A program made the position numbers and the translations under genes. A DNA stretch of 64,000 bases, from positions 1 through 64,000 of the forward strand of contig JAAENN010000265.1 of assembly GCA_024224295.1 (NCBI GenBank), read 5' to 3'. Origin of the DNA: Shimia sp. Lineage in GTDB: Bacteria; Pseudomonadota; Alphaproteobacteria; Rhodobacterales; Rhodobacteraceae. Below the pieces are notes generated by a model. The model saw nothing but the letters and a program-made list of their open reading frames with translations, ran no database searches and was not told the origin of the DNA. Of the stretch, positions 27,611-37,137 are shown in pieces (the first letter of the stretch is position 1; the number at the start of each line of letters is the position of its first letter).

Positions 27611-28774
27611 TCAGTAGGCGCGGCCGCGCGCGGACACAGGCCAAACCGTTTCCACTTTGCCGTCCCGCACACCGACGTACCAATCGTGCACGTTGGCGGT
27701 TGGGTCACAGTGGCCGGGCACCAGCTTCAGCTTGTCGTTGACCTTCAGCACCCCGGCTGGGTCCATGATCACACCGTGCTCATCAGAACATTTGATGTAT
27801 TCCACATCGTCACGCCCAAAGATCACCGGCAGGCCGCTGTCAACGGATTGCGCTTTCAGCCCCGCGTCGACGATGGCTTTGTCCGCTTTTGCATGGCTCA
27901 TGACGCTGGTCAGGATGAAGAAGGCGTTTTCCCATTCCCCTTGGTCGATGCGGTTGCCGTCTTTGTCCAGAATGCGGCCGTAGTCCGCGTCCATGAAAGC
28001 GTAGGAGCCACATTGCAGCTCGTTGTACACACCGGAGTTACTCTCAAAATAGTAGGAGCCCGTGCCACCGCCGGAGACCAATTCACAGGCGATGCCTTCG
28101 GCTTTGAGGCCGTCCACCGCTTCCTGCACCTGCGCAATCGCCACGTTGAGCTTGGCCTTGCGGTCCTCATAGCTGTCCATGTGCTGCATCGCACCCTGAT
28201 AGGCCTGAATGCCGGTAAACTTTAGGTTGTCAGCGGCTTCAACAGCCTTGGCAATCTCCACAACCGCCTCAGTTGTAGTCACGCCGCATCGCCCCGCGCC
28301 ACAGTCGATCTCGACAAAAACTTCCAGTTCGGTGCCATGCTGCACGGCTGCGGCAGAGAGGTCCGCCACATTGGCGACGTCATCCACACAAACAATGGTG
28401 CGGCTGCCAAACTTAGGCAGACGTGCCAGACGGTCGATCTTGGCCGGGTCACGCACCTGGTTGGACACCAGCACGTCCTTGATGCCGCCCCGGGCAAAGA
28501 CCTCGGCCTCCGACACCTTCTGACAGCAGACGCCTACGGCACCACCGAGTTTTTCCTGCAGCTTGGCCACATCCACGGATTTGTGCATCTTGCCGTGCAC
28601 GCGGTGGCGCATACCATGGGCTTTGGCATAGTCGCCCATCTTCTTGATGTTGCGCTCCAGCGCATCAAGGTCCAACACCAGCGCCGGGGTTTGAATGTCG
28701 GCAGCATCCATGCCCGGCTTGGCCGGAATGTCAAAGCCGACTTCGAAGGTGTCGAGATTGGTTATGTCTTTCAT
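27611..28774 (-). CDS. bhcC: erythro-beta-hydroxyaspartate aldolase
   Basis: 387 residues from ATG 28774 (MKDITNLDTFEVGFDIPAKPG), chosen because AAGGAC precedes it. Fold type III PLP enzyme of the D-threonine aldolase/alanine-racemase-like class. The PLP-lysine region is HRVHGKMHKSVDVAKLQ, and the C-terminal DSD1 domain provides the metal-binding HCDPTANVHDWYV motif. BhcC condenses glycine and glyoxylate to (2R,3S)-beta-hydroxyaspartate, the C-C bond-forming step of the cycle. It lies between bhcB (start overlapping its end region) and bhcD, the order known from Paracoccus denitrificans. Confidence 0.93.
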   Translation of the reverse strand: MKDITNLDTFEVGFDIPAKPGMDAADIQTPALVLDLDALERNIKKMGDYAKAHGMRHRVHGKMHKSVDVAKLQEKLGGAVGVCCQKVSEAEVFARGGIKDVLVSNQVRDPAKIDRLARLPKFGSRTIVCVDDVANVADLSAAAVQHGTELEVFVEIDCGAGRCGVTTTEAVVEIAKAVEAADNLKFTGIQAYQGAMQHMDSYEDRKAKLNVAIAQVQEAVDGLKAEGIACELVSGGGTGSYYFESNSGVYNELQCGSYAFMDADYGRILDKDGNRIDQGEWENAFFILTSVMSHAKADKAIVDAGLKAQSVDSGLPVIFGRDDVEYIKCSDEHGVIMDPAGVLKVNDKLKLVPGHCDPTANVHDWYVGVRDGKVETVWPVSARGRAY

Positions 28775-28811
28775 GTCCTTATCCTCTGTCGGAAATCGTA
28801 TTGTTTTTGTT

Positions 28812-29783
28812 TCAGGCGGTTGCCAGCCAAGGCAGCCTGTCGAGATCGACATTTCCGCCGGTGATGATCATCCCCACGCGCTTGCCTTTGAAGGCGTCGG
28901 GGTTCTTTAGAACCGTCGCCAAAGGCACGGCAGAGGAAGGCTCCATCACAATGCGCAGATGCTTCCATGTGAGTTTCATCGCATCGATGATTTCCTGCTC
29001 GGAGGCCGTGTAAATCTCGCGCACGTGGTTGGAGACAAAATGCCAAGTGCGCTCTTTGAGCGGCACTAACAGCCCGTCGGCGATGGTCTTGGGCGCATCA
29101 TCGGCAATGATCTGACCGGCCTTGAAGCTGCGATAGGCGTCATCCGCTTGCTCCGGTTCTGCGGCAATTACCTGTGTTTCAGGCGCCAAGGTGGAGAGCG
29201 TCAGGCAGGTGCCAGAGATCATGCCGCCGCCGCCAATAGGCGCGACCACCATGTCCAGACCGTCGGTCTGCTCAATGAACTCCTTGGAACAAGTCCCCTG
29301 CCCCGCAATTACGCGATGATCGTTGTAAGGATGCACAAAATCGCCGCCGGTGACAGCCTGTACCTCGGCAAAAGTCGCCTCACGCGAAGTGGTGGACGGC
29401 TCGCATTCGGTGATCTTGCCCCCATAGCGCCGCACCGTGTCTTTCTTGGCCTGCGGTGCGGTACGCGGCATGACCACGTTACACGGGATGCCGCGTTTCA
29501 TGGCCGCATAACTCAGACAGGACGCGTGGTTCCCCGACGAATGTGTCGCCACGCCACGCTTCGCTTGTTCCTCATCCAGTCCAAAGACCGCATTGGCCGC
29601 GCCACGCACTTTGAACGCGCCCGGCTCCTGAAAGTTCTCACATTTGAAGAACAGCTCTGCGCCCGTCAGCTCGTTGAGGTAATCCGACACACGCACCGGT
29701 GTGCGGCGGATGTGGGGCTGGATGCGCGTGTGCGCCTCCAGCATGTCTTCATAGGTTGGGATATACATATCGCTGTCTAGCAT
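28812..29783 (-). CDS. bhcB: beta-hydroxyaspartate dehydratase
   Basis: 323 residues, fold type II PLP enzyme related to threonine and serine dehydratases. The PLP lysine lies in PGAFKVRGAAN, the substrate loop is SSGNHASCLSY and the phosphate-binding glycine loop is GGGGMISG. BhcB eliminates water from beta-hydroxyaspartate to give iminosuccinate, which BhcD reduces. ATG 29783 overlaps the bhcA stop as TGATG, so translation is coupled. An internal ATG five codons on (29768) is a less likely start. The alternative name threo-3-hydroxyaspartate ammonia-lyase would be given by sequence alone; the operon decides. Confidence 0.93.
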   Translation of the reverse strand: MLDSDMYIPTYEDMLEAHTRIQPHIRRTPVRVSDYLNELTGAELFFKCENFQEPGAFKVRGAANAVFGLDEEQAKRGVATHSSGNHASCLSYAAMKRGIPCNVVMPRTAPQAKKDTVRRYGGKITECEPSTTSREATFAEVQAVTGGDFVHPYNDHRVIAGQGTCSKEFIEQTDGLDMVVAPIGGGGMISGTCLTLSTLAPETQVIAAEPEQADDAYRSFKAGQIIADDAPKTIADGLLVPLKERTWHFVSNHVREIYTASEQEIIDAMKLTWKHLRIVMEPSSAVPLATVLKNPDAFKGKRVGMIITGGNVDLDRLPWLATA

Positions 29784-30973
29784 CAGGCCGCGTCCCTTTG
29801 TGCCGTGGCGGTGTTGCCACGGTAGTAGTCCTGCGCAGCCGCAACGCCGCTGCCCAGTTTGATGTCCAGGCCAAGGTCAACCATGCACATCTCTGCGGTA
29901 GCGATGCCCGAGAGTGCCATCACGTCAGTCAGGCTGCCCAGGTGGCCGATGCGGAACACTGTGCCAGCCACTTCGCCAAGGCCCACACCGAAGGCCACGC
30001 CGTATTTCTCCGCAGCATGGGTCACGATGTCGGTGGCGTTAAACCCTTTGGGTGTTTTGACCGCACTTACAGTGTCAGAGTAAACCGATGGATTAGCGGC
30101 GCAGAGCTCCAACCCCCAAGCCCCCACTGCGGCGCGCACGCCTTCGGCAATGCGGGTGTGACGGGCAAAGACGTTGTCCAGACCTTCGTTCAGCAGCATG
30201 TTGCAGGCTTCATTCAAGCCGTTCAGCAGGCCAACGGCAGGCGTGTATGGATAGGCGTTGGCGGCGTAGCCTTTGGCCATGTCGTGCACGTCAAAGAAGG
30301 TGCGCGGTAGTTTGGCGGTCTCAGTCGCTGCCATGGCTTTGGCGCTAAAGCCCACAATCGCCAGACCAGCAGTCAGCATGAAGCCTTTTTGCGAACCGGT
30401 CACGGCCACGTCTACTCCCCATTCATCCATGCGAAAATCCATCGAGGCAATCGAGGAAACACCATCGACAAACAGCAGCGCCGGGTGGCCTGCGGCGTCC
30501 AAAGCGCGGCGCACGGCGGCGATGTCGGATGTCACACCGGTTGCGGTCTCGTTGTGCGTGGCCAAAACGGCTTTGATGTCATGGTTGGTGTCTGCGGTGA
30601 GGATTTCCTCGTAGCGGTCCACTGGAAGGCCTTCACCCCAAGATGTTTCCACAACCTGCACGTCGAGATCATGACGCTGACACATGTCGATCCAGCGATG
30701 GCTGAACATTCCATTGCGCGCGGCAAGGATTTTGTCGCCGGCAGACAGCGTGTTGGTGAGCGCAGTCTCCCAACCGCCAGTGCCGGTGGAAGGGAAGATG
30801 AAAATCTCCGCGCTCTCACTTTTCAGCACTTTGCGCACACCTTCACGGGCCGGGTGTAGGATTTGACCAAACAGCGGTGAGCGGTGGTCGATGGTGGGCA
30901 TGTCACAAGCCTTACGCAGGCTCTCCGGGATGTTGGTTGGACCGGGAATGAAAACAGGGTTTTGGAAGCTCAT
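29783..30973 (-). CDS. bhcA: L-aspartate:glyoxylate aminotransferase
   Basis: 396 residues of the class V aminotransferase family (serine-glyoxylate/alanine-glyoxylate type). The start FIPGPTNIPESLRKACDMPTIDHRSPLF is typical, and the PLP lysine is in AVTGSQKGFML. BhcA transfers the amino group of aspartate to glyoxylate, giving glycine and oxaloacetate; glycine then enters the aldolase step. It is the first gene of bhcABCD, with GGAG before ATG 30973, and divergent from the IclR regulator. By sequence alone it would be called serine-glyoxylate aminotransferase; the complete bhc context supports the specific function. Confidence 0.93.
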   Translation of the reverse strand: MSFQNPVFIPGPTNIPESLRKACDMPTIDHRSPLFGQILHPAREGVRKVLKSESAEIFIFPSTGTGGWETALTNTLSAGDKILAARNGMFSHRWIDMCQRHDLDVQVVETSWGEGLPVDRYEEILTADTNHDIKAVLATHNETATGVTSDIAAVRRALDAAGHPALLFVDGVSSIASMDFRMDEWGVDVAVTGSQKGFMLTAGLAIVGFSAKAMAATETAKLPRTFFDVHDMAKGYAANAYPYTPAVGLLNGLNEACNMLLNEGLDNVFARHTRIAEGVRAAVGAWGLELCAANPSVYSDTVSAVKTPKGFNATDIVTHAAEKYGVAFGVGLGEVAGTVFRIGHLGSLTDVMALSGIATAEMCMVDLGLDIKLGSGVAAAQDYYRGNTATAQRDAA

Positions 30974-31142
30974 GGCAGGTCTCCTTCAAGCGTTGAGACG
31001 ACCATAGCGGCGCAAATTGCGGCGGGAAATTTTTTTGAAAAATGATTTCAGAAAGAGAAATGCCGAAATTATTCAATATTGTCATATGCTTGATTTTTTC
31101 ATATTGTGAATGTGCTTTTCAAAAAATTCGAAGGGGCAGTTT
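30974..31142. promoter_or_regulatory. Divergent bhcA/bhcR control region
   Basis: 169 bp of AT-rich DNA between the divergent starts. It contains two related elements, TTCAATATTGTCATATG (31072-31088) and TCATATTGTGAATG (31099-31112), which share ATATTGT(C/G)A as a direct repeat and TTCA/TGAA ends as an imperfect inverted repeat. These are the best candidates for the BhcR operator. Confidence 0.5.
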
Positions 31143-31985
31143 ATGGTTTCGCAAAAGAATGCTGAAAATGACGGTCCCAAGGCCCGAGGGCGTCCTCGTG
31201 ACTGGCATGACAAGACGGCGCAGAACACCATCAAATCACTCGATCGCGCGATGGAGGTGTTTGAATTCTTGAGTGAGGAACAGGGCAAAACACTCTCACA
31301 AATTGCTGACGAGATGGGACAGTCTCCAGCCACGGTGTATCGTATTTTGGTGACGCTGGAGACCCGTGGGCTGGTCGAATTTGAGGGCCGCGAGCAGCTT
31401 TGGCACATTGGGCCGCGGGCATTCATCATCGGCGCACGCTTTCTGCGGCGCACCAGTCTGGTAGATCGCGCTCGGCCAGTGATGCGCAAGCTGATGGAAC
31501 TGACCGGGGAGACCGCCAACCTTGGGGTGGAGCGCGAAGGACAGGTGCTTTTCCTCAGCCAGATTGAAACCCACGCCAGCATCCGGGCGTTTTTCCCGCC
31601 CGGCACGCTGTCACAAATGCACGCCTCTGGCATTGGAAAAGCACTGCTGGCACATATGGAAGCCGGTCGGCGCAATCGGCTTTTGGCAAACGAACGGCTC
31701 ACAGAGTTTACCGAGCGCACCATCACCGATTTGGATGCGCTTCTTGAAGATCTGCTCGCCATTCGGGACCGTGGCTATTCTGTGGATGACGAGGAACGAA
31801 ACATGGGCATGCGCTGTATCGCGGCGCCGGTGTTTGACTTCAACGGAGAGGCCGTGGCCGGCATTTCCGTCTCCGGCCCTGCCAGCCGTGTGAGCGGTGA
31901 GGAAACCGAAAGGCTGGCCCGAGCCGTAACCTCAGCGGCAAAAGAACTGACCCTTGCAATTGGAGGAGAGGCAACGACTCCTTGA
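31143..31985 (+). CDS. bhcR: IclR-family regulator of the beta-hydroxyaspartate cycle
   Basis: 280 residues from ATG 31143 (MVSQKNAEN), with AAGGGG upstream; the track start is 11 codons early. The N-terminal winged helix (about 25-90: LSQIADEMGQSPATVYRILVTLETRGLVEF) is followed by the IclR effector domain (about 100-275: GETANLGVEREGQVLFLSQIE, MHASGIGKALLAHM, RGYSVDDEERNMGMRCIAAPVFD). In Paracoccus the orthologous BhcR controls bhcABCD and responds to glyoxylate. The divergent position here is identical. Confidence 0.92.
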   Translation: MVSQKNAENDGPKARGRPRDWHDKTAQNTIKSLDRAMEVFEFLSEEQGKTLSQIADEMGQSPATVYRILVTLETRGLVEFEGREQLWHIGPRAFIIGARFLRRTSLVDRARPVMRKLMELTGETANLGVEREGQVLFLSQIETHASIRAFFPPGTLSQMHASGIGKALLAHMEAGRRNRLLANERLTEFTERTITDLDALLEDLLAIRDRGYSVDDEERNMGMRCIAAPVFDFNGEAVAGISVSGPASRVSGEETERLARAVTSAAKELTLAIGGEATTP

Positions 31986-32033
31986 TTTGTGTTTGCGCCA
32001 CCATTTAAGTGAACTCAGAGCGGGAGGCGCAGC

Positions 32034-32588
32034 GTGACCAACGCAGCAACAGGCAAGGCGATTATTGTGATGGGTGTGAGCGGCGTCGGTAAAACGACGT
32101 TAGCGCAAGCCTTGGCGGATCGGCTCGGCGGCTGCTATATTGAGGCTGACGATTTCCATCCCCCGGAAAACATCTCGGCCATGGCCAAAAGTATCGCGCT
32201 GACAGACGCAATGCGACAGCCTTGGCTGGAGGCGCTGTCAGAGGCTATGTATCAGGCGCGGACCACTCAGCCAGAGACACCAGTTGTGGTGGCCTGCTCT
32301 GCATTGAAGCGCCGGTATCGGGACATTTTGCGAACGCAAAACCCGGATGCCGTTGTCGTTTACTTAGCGGCAGACCCAGCGCTAATCCGCGCGCGTATGG
32401 CCGCGCGGCAGGATCATTTTATGCCAACCAGTCTGCTTGACAGCCAACTGGAAACGCTCGAGCGCCCCTCTTCGGAAGAGGCCTGTGTGACTATCGATGC
32501 TAGCCTACCGCCGGACGAAACTGTGGCTCAAGCATATGATAGGCTGACCGCCAGTGGCGGCACCGATGGATTGACTTCTTTCTGTTAG
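32034..32588 (+). CDS. gntK: Gluconokinase
   Basis: 184 residues, GTG start at 32034 with GGGAGG seven bases upstream. P-loop kinase that phosphorylates D-gluconate to 6-phosphogluconate: Walker A GVSGVGKTT, the substrate motif YIEADDFHPPENISAMAKSIALTD, CSALKRRYRD, and the C-terminal HFMPTSLLDSQLETLERP, all typical of GntK/IdnK. The next gene encodes 6-phosphogluconate dehydrogenase, so the two genes form a minimal gluconate-to-ribulose-5-phosphate route. No gluconate transporter or regulator is adjacent. Confidence 0.95.
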   Translation: MTNAATGKAIIVMGVSGVGKTTLAQALADRLGGCYIEADDFHPPENISAMAKSIALTDAMRQPWLEALSEAMYQARTTQPETPVVVACSALKRRYRDILRTQNPDAVVVYLAADPALIRARMAARQDHFMPTSLLDSQLETLERPSSEEACVTIDASLPPDETVAQAYDRLTASGGTDGLTSFC

Positions 32589-32670
32589 CGCAGGACATAG
32601 AGGATAGCGCACCGCGGTTTCAGGCGGCACGGCCAGCTGATTTCTCTCTTTGAAGACAAGGACCCATCCG

Positions 32671-34071
32671 ATGACGCTTGCAAATTTTGGCCTTTATGGA
32701 CTGGGAACCATGGGCACGGCCTTGGCGCATAACATTGCCGAAACCGGCTTTGACCTGCATGTGGCCTCTTACAAAAAAGAGGACATGGATAGCTTCGTTG
32801 CAGCAGCTCCGACGTTCAAGGGAGATTTTACGGGCCATGACAGTCTGGCCAACATGATTCGCGACATGCCCGCACCGCGTGCGATCATCTTTCTGATCCC
32901 AGCCGGACAGGCGATCGACGACGCCATAGCCGCAGCAAAGCCCCATATGTTGCCCGGTGACGTTCTGATTGATGCCGGCAATTCAGATTTTCAAGACACC
33001 CGCCGCCGCGCTGCCGACCTTGAGGCCAGCGGTTTGGCCTATATGGGCATGGGCGTGTCCGGCGGCGAGTTTGGCGCGCGCACCGGCCCGTCAATGATGG
33101 TTGGTGGCACGGCCTCCGTCTGGGAGGCGATGCGCCCGATGCTGGAAGCGATCTCGGCCAAGTTTGAGGGTGTGCCCTGTGTCGATCATGTTGGGTCGGA
33201 CGGCGCAGGGCATTTCGTGAAAACCATGCATAATGGCATTGAATATGCCGACATGCAGCTTTTGGCGGAGAGCTACGGCCTGATGCGCCGTGGCTTGGGG
33301 ATGACGACGGCCGAGATCGGCGCAGAGTTTGTGCGTTGGAACGATGGGCCAATGCGCAGCTATTTGGTGGAGATTTCCGCCGAAGTTTTACAGACCGTTG
33401 ATCCAAAGACGGACAAGCCGCTAGTGGATGTGATTGTCGACACAGCTGGCCAGAAAGGCACTGGCCGCTGGACCGCGATTGAAGCGCAGAAGCTGGGTGT
33501 TGCCGCCGGTACAGTTGAGGCGGCTGTCGGCGCACGCGTGTGGTCCGCCGGACGTGAGGCGCGCGAAGTTGGAGAAGAGATTTTTGCGCCTGCGCGTGGT
33601 GCGGTCGACTTGACTCCAGCGCAGATGGAACAGGCGGCTTTGGCCGCGCGCATCATTGGCCACAGTCAAGGGTTTGACCTCTTGGCCAGCGCGTCAGAGG
33701 AGTTTGACTGGCATCTGGACCTGTCGCGTTGTGCCGAGATTTGGCGGGCGGGATGTATCATTCGGTCTGACCTGCTTAGCGGCATTGCAAAGGCCTTCCG
33801 CAACGCCCCGCCGGCCGGCCTTCTGGCCTACGCGCCGGAGATGGCGGCAACGCTCAAAGACACCGTGCCAGTTTTGCGCGCGGTCGTGAGCGCGGCCATT
33901 TCTGCGGGGCATCCGGTGCCAGTAATGACCGCAGCTCTGGCTTGGTTTGATGGCATGACGCAAGCTCGCGGCACCGCCGATCTGATCCAAGGACAGCGCG
34001 ATTTCTTTGGCCGTCATGGCTTTGCGCGGGTTGATGGCGGCACGGGCCATCACGGGCCTTGGGCGGAATGA
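32671..34071 (+). CDS. gnd: 6-phosphogluconate dehydrogenase, decarboxylating
   Basis: 466 residues from ATG 32671 (MTLANFGLYGLGTMGTALAHN), with AAGGA upstream. It oxidatively decarboxylates 6-phosphogluconate to ribulose 5-phosphate. The cofactor site GLYGLGTMG, the signature MGMGVSGGEFGARTGPSMM (the GVSGGE motif), the catalytic lysine/histidine region GSDGAGHFVKTMHNGIEYADMQ, KGTGRWTAIEAQ and the C-terminal QGQRDFFGRHGFARVD are all present. Length is normal for the long (prokaryote/eukaryote) class. It is paired with gntK, 82 bp apart. Confidence 0.96.
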   Translation: MTLANFGLYGLGTMGTALAHNIAETGFDLHVASYKKEDMDSFVAAAPTFKGDFTGHDSLANMIRDMPAPRAIIFLIPAGQAIDDAIAAAKPHMLPGDVLIDAGNSDFQDTRRRAADLEASGLAYMGMGVSGGEFGARTGPSMMVGGTASVWEAMRPMLEAISAKFEGVPCVDHVGSDGAGHFVKTMHNGIEYADMQLLAESYGLMRRGLGMTTAEIGAEFVRWNDGPMRSYLVEISAEVLQTVDPKTDKPLVDVIVDTAGQKGTGRWTAIEAQKLGVAAGTVEAAVGARVWSAGREAREVGEEIFAPARGAVDLTPAQMEQAALAARIIGHSQGFDLLASASEEFDWHLDLSRCAEIWRAGCIIRSDLLSGIAKAFRNAPPAGLLAYAPEMAATLKDTVPVLRAVVSAAISAGHPVPVMTAALAWFDGMTQARGTADLIQGQRDFFGRHGFARVDGGTGHHGPWAE

Positions 34072-34085
34072 CGTCCCGCTCAAAC

Positions 34086-34107
34086 AAAAGGGCCGCCAAA
34101 GCGACCC
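34086..34107 (-). terminator. Terminator between gnd and folD (convergent)
   Basis: 7-bp stem GGGTCGC/GCGGCCC with a 4-base loop, followed on the minus strand by TTTTG. It lies between the convergent gnd and folD genes and could serve both directions. Confidence 0.75.
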
Positions 34108-34131
34108 TTCCCTCTCATCTGCCCAACAGCC

Positions 34132-35034
34132 TTACGCGGTCAAACCTTCCGGCTCTGCCAGACCGTTGGCACGGCAGCAGGCCGTCACGGTGTTGGCCAG
34201 CAAGCAGGCGATGGTCATGGGGCCAACGCCACCCGGAACCGGCGTGATTGCACCGGCCACAGCAGCGGCGCTTTCAAAGTGCACGTCACCCACAAGGCGG
34301 GTTTTACCCTCGCCTTTTTCCGGCGCATCGATGCGGTTAATGCCCACGTCAATCACGGTCGCGCCCTCTTTGATCCATTCGCCCGGAACCATTTCAGGAC
34401 GGCCCACGGCGGCCACCACGATGTCAGCGCGCTTAACCACTTCAGGCAGGTCTTTGGTGCGGCTGTGCGCGATGGTCACAGTGCAGCTATCGCCCAGTAG
34501 AAGCTGCGCCATTGGCTTGCCCACGATATTGGAGCGGCCAATCACCACTGCATCCATGCCAGACAACGAGCCATGATGGTCACGCAGCATCATCAGACAG
34601 CCCAGCGGCGTGCACGGCACCATTGACTTTTGACCGGTGCCCAGAAGGCCGACGTTAGAAATGTGGAAACCATCCACGTCTTTGGCCGGATCAATCGAGT
34701 TGATCACCAGATCTTCGTTCAAATGGCCCGGCAGTGGCAATTGCACCAATATGCCATGTACCGCAGGATCGTTGTTAAGATTGTCGATCAGCGCCAGCAG
34801 ATCTGCCTCAGACGTATCTACATCAAGCTTATGCTCATAAGAGTTCATGCCAACTTCAACGGTCTGCTTGCCTTTGGAGCGCACATAGACCTGCGAAGCC
34901 GGGTCTTCGCCCACCAATACCACGGCCAGACCCGGCCTGATGTCGTTTTCTTCCTTCAAACGTGCCACATGGCCCGCCACTTTCTCACGAACTGTGGCCG
35001 CAAAGGCTTTGCCGTCAATGATCTGTGCGCTCAT
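34132..35034 (-). CDS. folD: Methylenetetrahydrofolate dehydrogenase/cyclohydrolase
   Basis: 300 residues from ATG 35034 ([19 protein letters not shown]), with AGGGGAG upstream. Bifunctional enzyme interconverting 5,10-methylene-, 5,10-methenyl- and 10-formyl-THF. Both signatures are present: [28 protein letters not shown] with the upstream YVRSKGK catalytic lysine, and [13 protein letters not shown] near the C terminus; the NADP site is [18 protein letters not shown]. Downstream of fhs and a chorismate mutase on the same strand; together with fhs it forms the formate-THF C1 module, which in roseobacters handles C1 units from methylated compounds. Confidence 0.97.
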   Translation of the reverse strand: MSAQIIDGKAFAATVREKVAGHVARLKEENDIRPGLAVVLVGEDPASQVYVRSKGKQTVEVGMNSYEHKLDVDTSEADLLALIDNLNNDPAVHGILVQLPLPGHLNEDLVINSIDPAKDVDGFHISNVGLLGTGQKSMVPCTPLGCLMMLRDHHGSLSGMDAVVIGRSNIVGKPMAQLLLGDSCTVTIAHSRTKDLPEVVKRADIVVAAVGRPEMVPGEWIKEGATVIDVGINRIDAPEKGEGKTRLVGDVHFESAAAVAGAITPVPGGVGPMTIACLLANTVTACCRANGLAEPEGLTA

Positions 35035-35104
35035 CACGCTCCCCTTTATGATCTGCCCGGGGCGCGCCCCGGTGGGTGCTTTCATACGCGCCGCTCCTTG
35101 CGCG

Positions 35105-35401
35105 TCAGTCTAATTTGATGGTTTTGGCTTCCCGAGCAATGGACCAGTCAATCAACTGCCGCCATAAGGTCTCGGCAATCTCGGTGTCCAACCCCTCTTG
35201 CGCAGCGGTCTCTTTGACCTTGGCCACAACGTCTTCAACGCGAGCTGGAATGTTGGCAGGCAGGCCTACGCCGGTTTTGATTTCTACAGCGCGGTCAATG
35301 TAGGTGGTGCGCAGCGACAAGAGGCGGACCAATTCTCGGTCCAGCGTATCAATCTGCGCACGCAGGGTTGGCATATCAGGACAATCGGCGGGGCTCAGCA
35401 T
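35105..35401 (-). CDS. Chorismate mutase, AroQ type
   Basis: 98 residues from ATG 35401 ([21 protein letters not shown]), with GAGAGGAT upstream. All-helical AroQ fold: helix 1 [30 protein letters not shown] contains the Arg and Lys that bind chorismate carboxylates, and helix 3 [18 protein letters not shown] closes the active site. It rearranges chorismate to prephenate, or could act as an isochorismate-pyruvate lyase-like enzyme. It is free-standing, not fused to prephenate dehydratase, and sits between fhs and folD, which is an odd metabolic mix for an operon. Confidence 0.88.
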   Translation of the reverse strand: MLSPADCPDMPTLRAQIDTLDRELVRLLSLRTTYIDRAVEIKTGVGLPANIPARVEDVVAKVKETAAQEGLDTEIAETLWRQLIDWSIAREAKTIKLD

Positions 35402-35460
35402 GGCATCCTCTCGCAAGTGTTGCGCCTGCCCTACCCCGCCTAAGTCCAAACCGCAATGCG

Positions 35461-37137
35461 TCAGAACAGTCCCTCGACCAGACCTTCATCATTGATGCGG
35501 ATATTCTCCGCCGCCGGGTGCCGTGGCAGGCCGGGCATGGTCATGATCTCACCACAGATCACCACAATAAACCCGGCACCAGCGCTCAGCCGTACTTCAC
35601 GCACCGGCACGGAGTGACCTGTTGGTGCGCCGCGCAGGTTAGGATCGGTCGAGAAGCTGTATTGGGTCTTCGCCATACACACCGGCAGGTGACCGTAGCC
35701 GGCATCTTCCCAGGTTTTCAGCTGATCGCGGATTTTCTTATCCGCCAGCACCTCATCCGCACGGTAGATCGAGGTTGCGATGCGTTCGATTTTCTCAAAC
35801 AGAGGCATGTCGTCCTTGTAGAGCGGCGCAAACTGGCTCACCCCCGCATCGGCAATCTCTGCAATGCGGGTTGCTAGCGCTTTGGTGCCCTCAGAGCCTT
35901 TTTCCCAATGCTGGCACAGGATCGCTTCAGAGCCTTGACCTTCGACGTAGTCCATCACCGCCTGCACTTCGGCGTCGGTGTCGGTGACAAAGTGGTTGAT
36001 CGCCACAACAACCGGCACGCCAAACTGCTTAAGGTTGCCAATGTGACGGCCAAGGTTGGCGCAGCCTTCGTTCACTGCATCGACGTTTTCTGCGCCAAGG
36101 TCAGCTTTCGCCACGCCGCCGTTCATTTTCATCGCGCGGATGGTGGCCACCAGCACAACCGCATCCGGCGCGAGGCCCGCTTTGCGGCATTTGATGTTCA
36201 TGAACTTCTCGGCACCAAGGTCCGCACCAAAGCCAGCTTCGGTCACCACATAGTCCGCCACTTTCAACGCGGTGGTGGTGGCGATCACAGAGTTACAGCC
36301 GTGGGCGATGTTGGCAAAGGGGCCGCCATGCACAAAGGCCGGGTTGTTTTCCAGCGTCTGCACCAGGTTTGGCTGCATCGCGTCTTTCAGAAGCACAGTC
36401 ATCGCACCATCGGCTTTGATGTCACGCGCATAGATCGGGCTGCGGTCACGACGATAAGCCACAATCATATCACCCAGACGTTTTTGCAGGTCCGCCAGGT
36501 TGTTGGCGAGACATAGGATCGCCATCACCTCGGAGGCCACGGTGATGTCAAAGCCGGTCTGACGTGGGAAGCCGTTGGCCACACCACCAAGCGAGGTCAC
36601 GGTGTCACGCAGTGCGCGGTCATTCATGTCCAGAACACGGCGCCAGGTAACACGACGCTCGTCAATTTCCAGCTCGTTGCCCCAGTAGATGTGGTTGTCA
36701 ATCATCGCCGACAGCAGGTTGTGCGCGGAAGTGATCGCGTGGAAGTCACCTGTGAAGTGCAGGTTCATCTCTTCCATCGGCACGATTTGTGCGTAGCCAC
36801 CACCCGCGGCGCCGCCCTTCATGCCGAAGTTTGGCCCCAAGGACGCTTCGCGGATACACACAGCAGCTTTTTTGCCGATCGCGTTCAGACCGTCGCCCAG
36901 CCCCACGGTGGTGGTGGTTTTGCCTTCGCCCGCAGGGGTTGGGTTGATCGCAGTCACCAGAATCAGCTTGCCGTTTTCACGGTCCTGTACGGAGTTGATA
37001 AATTCCTGGCTAATCTTAGCTTTGTCGTGGCCGTAAGGCAGCAGGTCATCACTGCCAATACCCAGCTTTGCGCCAATCTCCTGGATAGGCTGTTTCTTTG
37101 CCTCACGGGCGATTTCAATATCGGTTTTGAAGCTCAT
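35461..37137 (-). CDS. fhs: Formate-tetrahydrofolate ligase
   Basis: 558 residues from ATG 37137 ([18 protein letters not shown]). ATP-dependent formation of 10-formyl-THF from formate. The P-loop [20 protein letters not shown] and the signature [27 protein letters not shown] region are intact, as are the [16 protein letters not shown] and [14 protein letters not shown] blocks. The length matches family members (about 555). It is the first gene of fhs-chorismate mutase-folD, and supplies or drains formate via the folate pool. Confidence 0.97.
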   Translation of the reverse strand: MSFKTDIEIAREAKKQPIQEIGAKLGIGSDDLLPYGHDKAKISQEFINSVQDRENGKLILVTAINPTPAGEGKTTTTVGLGDGLNAIGKKAAVCIREASLGPNFGMKGGAAGGGYAQIVPMEEMNLHFTGDFHAITSAHNLLSAMIDNHIYWGNELEIDERRVTWRRVLDMNDRALRDTVTSLGGVANGFPRQTGFDITVASEVMAILCLANNLADLQKRLGDMIVAYRRDRSPIYARDIKADGAMTVLLKDAMQPNLVQTLENNPAFVHGGPFANIAHGCNSVIATTTALKVADYVVTEAGFGADLGAEKFMNIKCRKAGLAPDAVVLVATIRAMKMNGGVAKADLGAENVDAVNEGCANLGRHIGNLKQFGVPVVVAINHFVTDTDAEVQAVMDYVEGQGSEAILCQHWEKGSEGTKALATRIAEIADAGVSQFAPLYKDDMPLFEKIERIATSIYRADEVLADKKIRDQLKTWEDAGYGHLPVCMAKTQYSFSTDPNLRGAPTGHSVPVREVRLSAGAGFIVVICGEIMTMPGLPRHPAAENIRINDEGLVEGLF

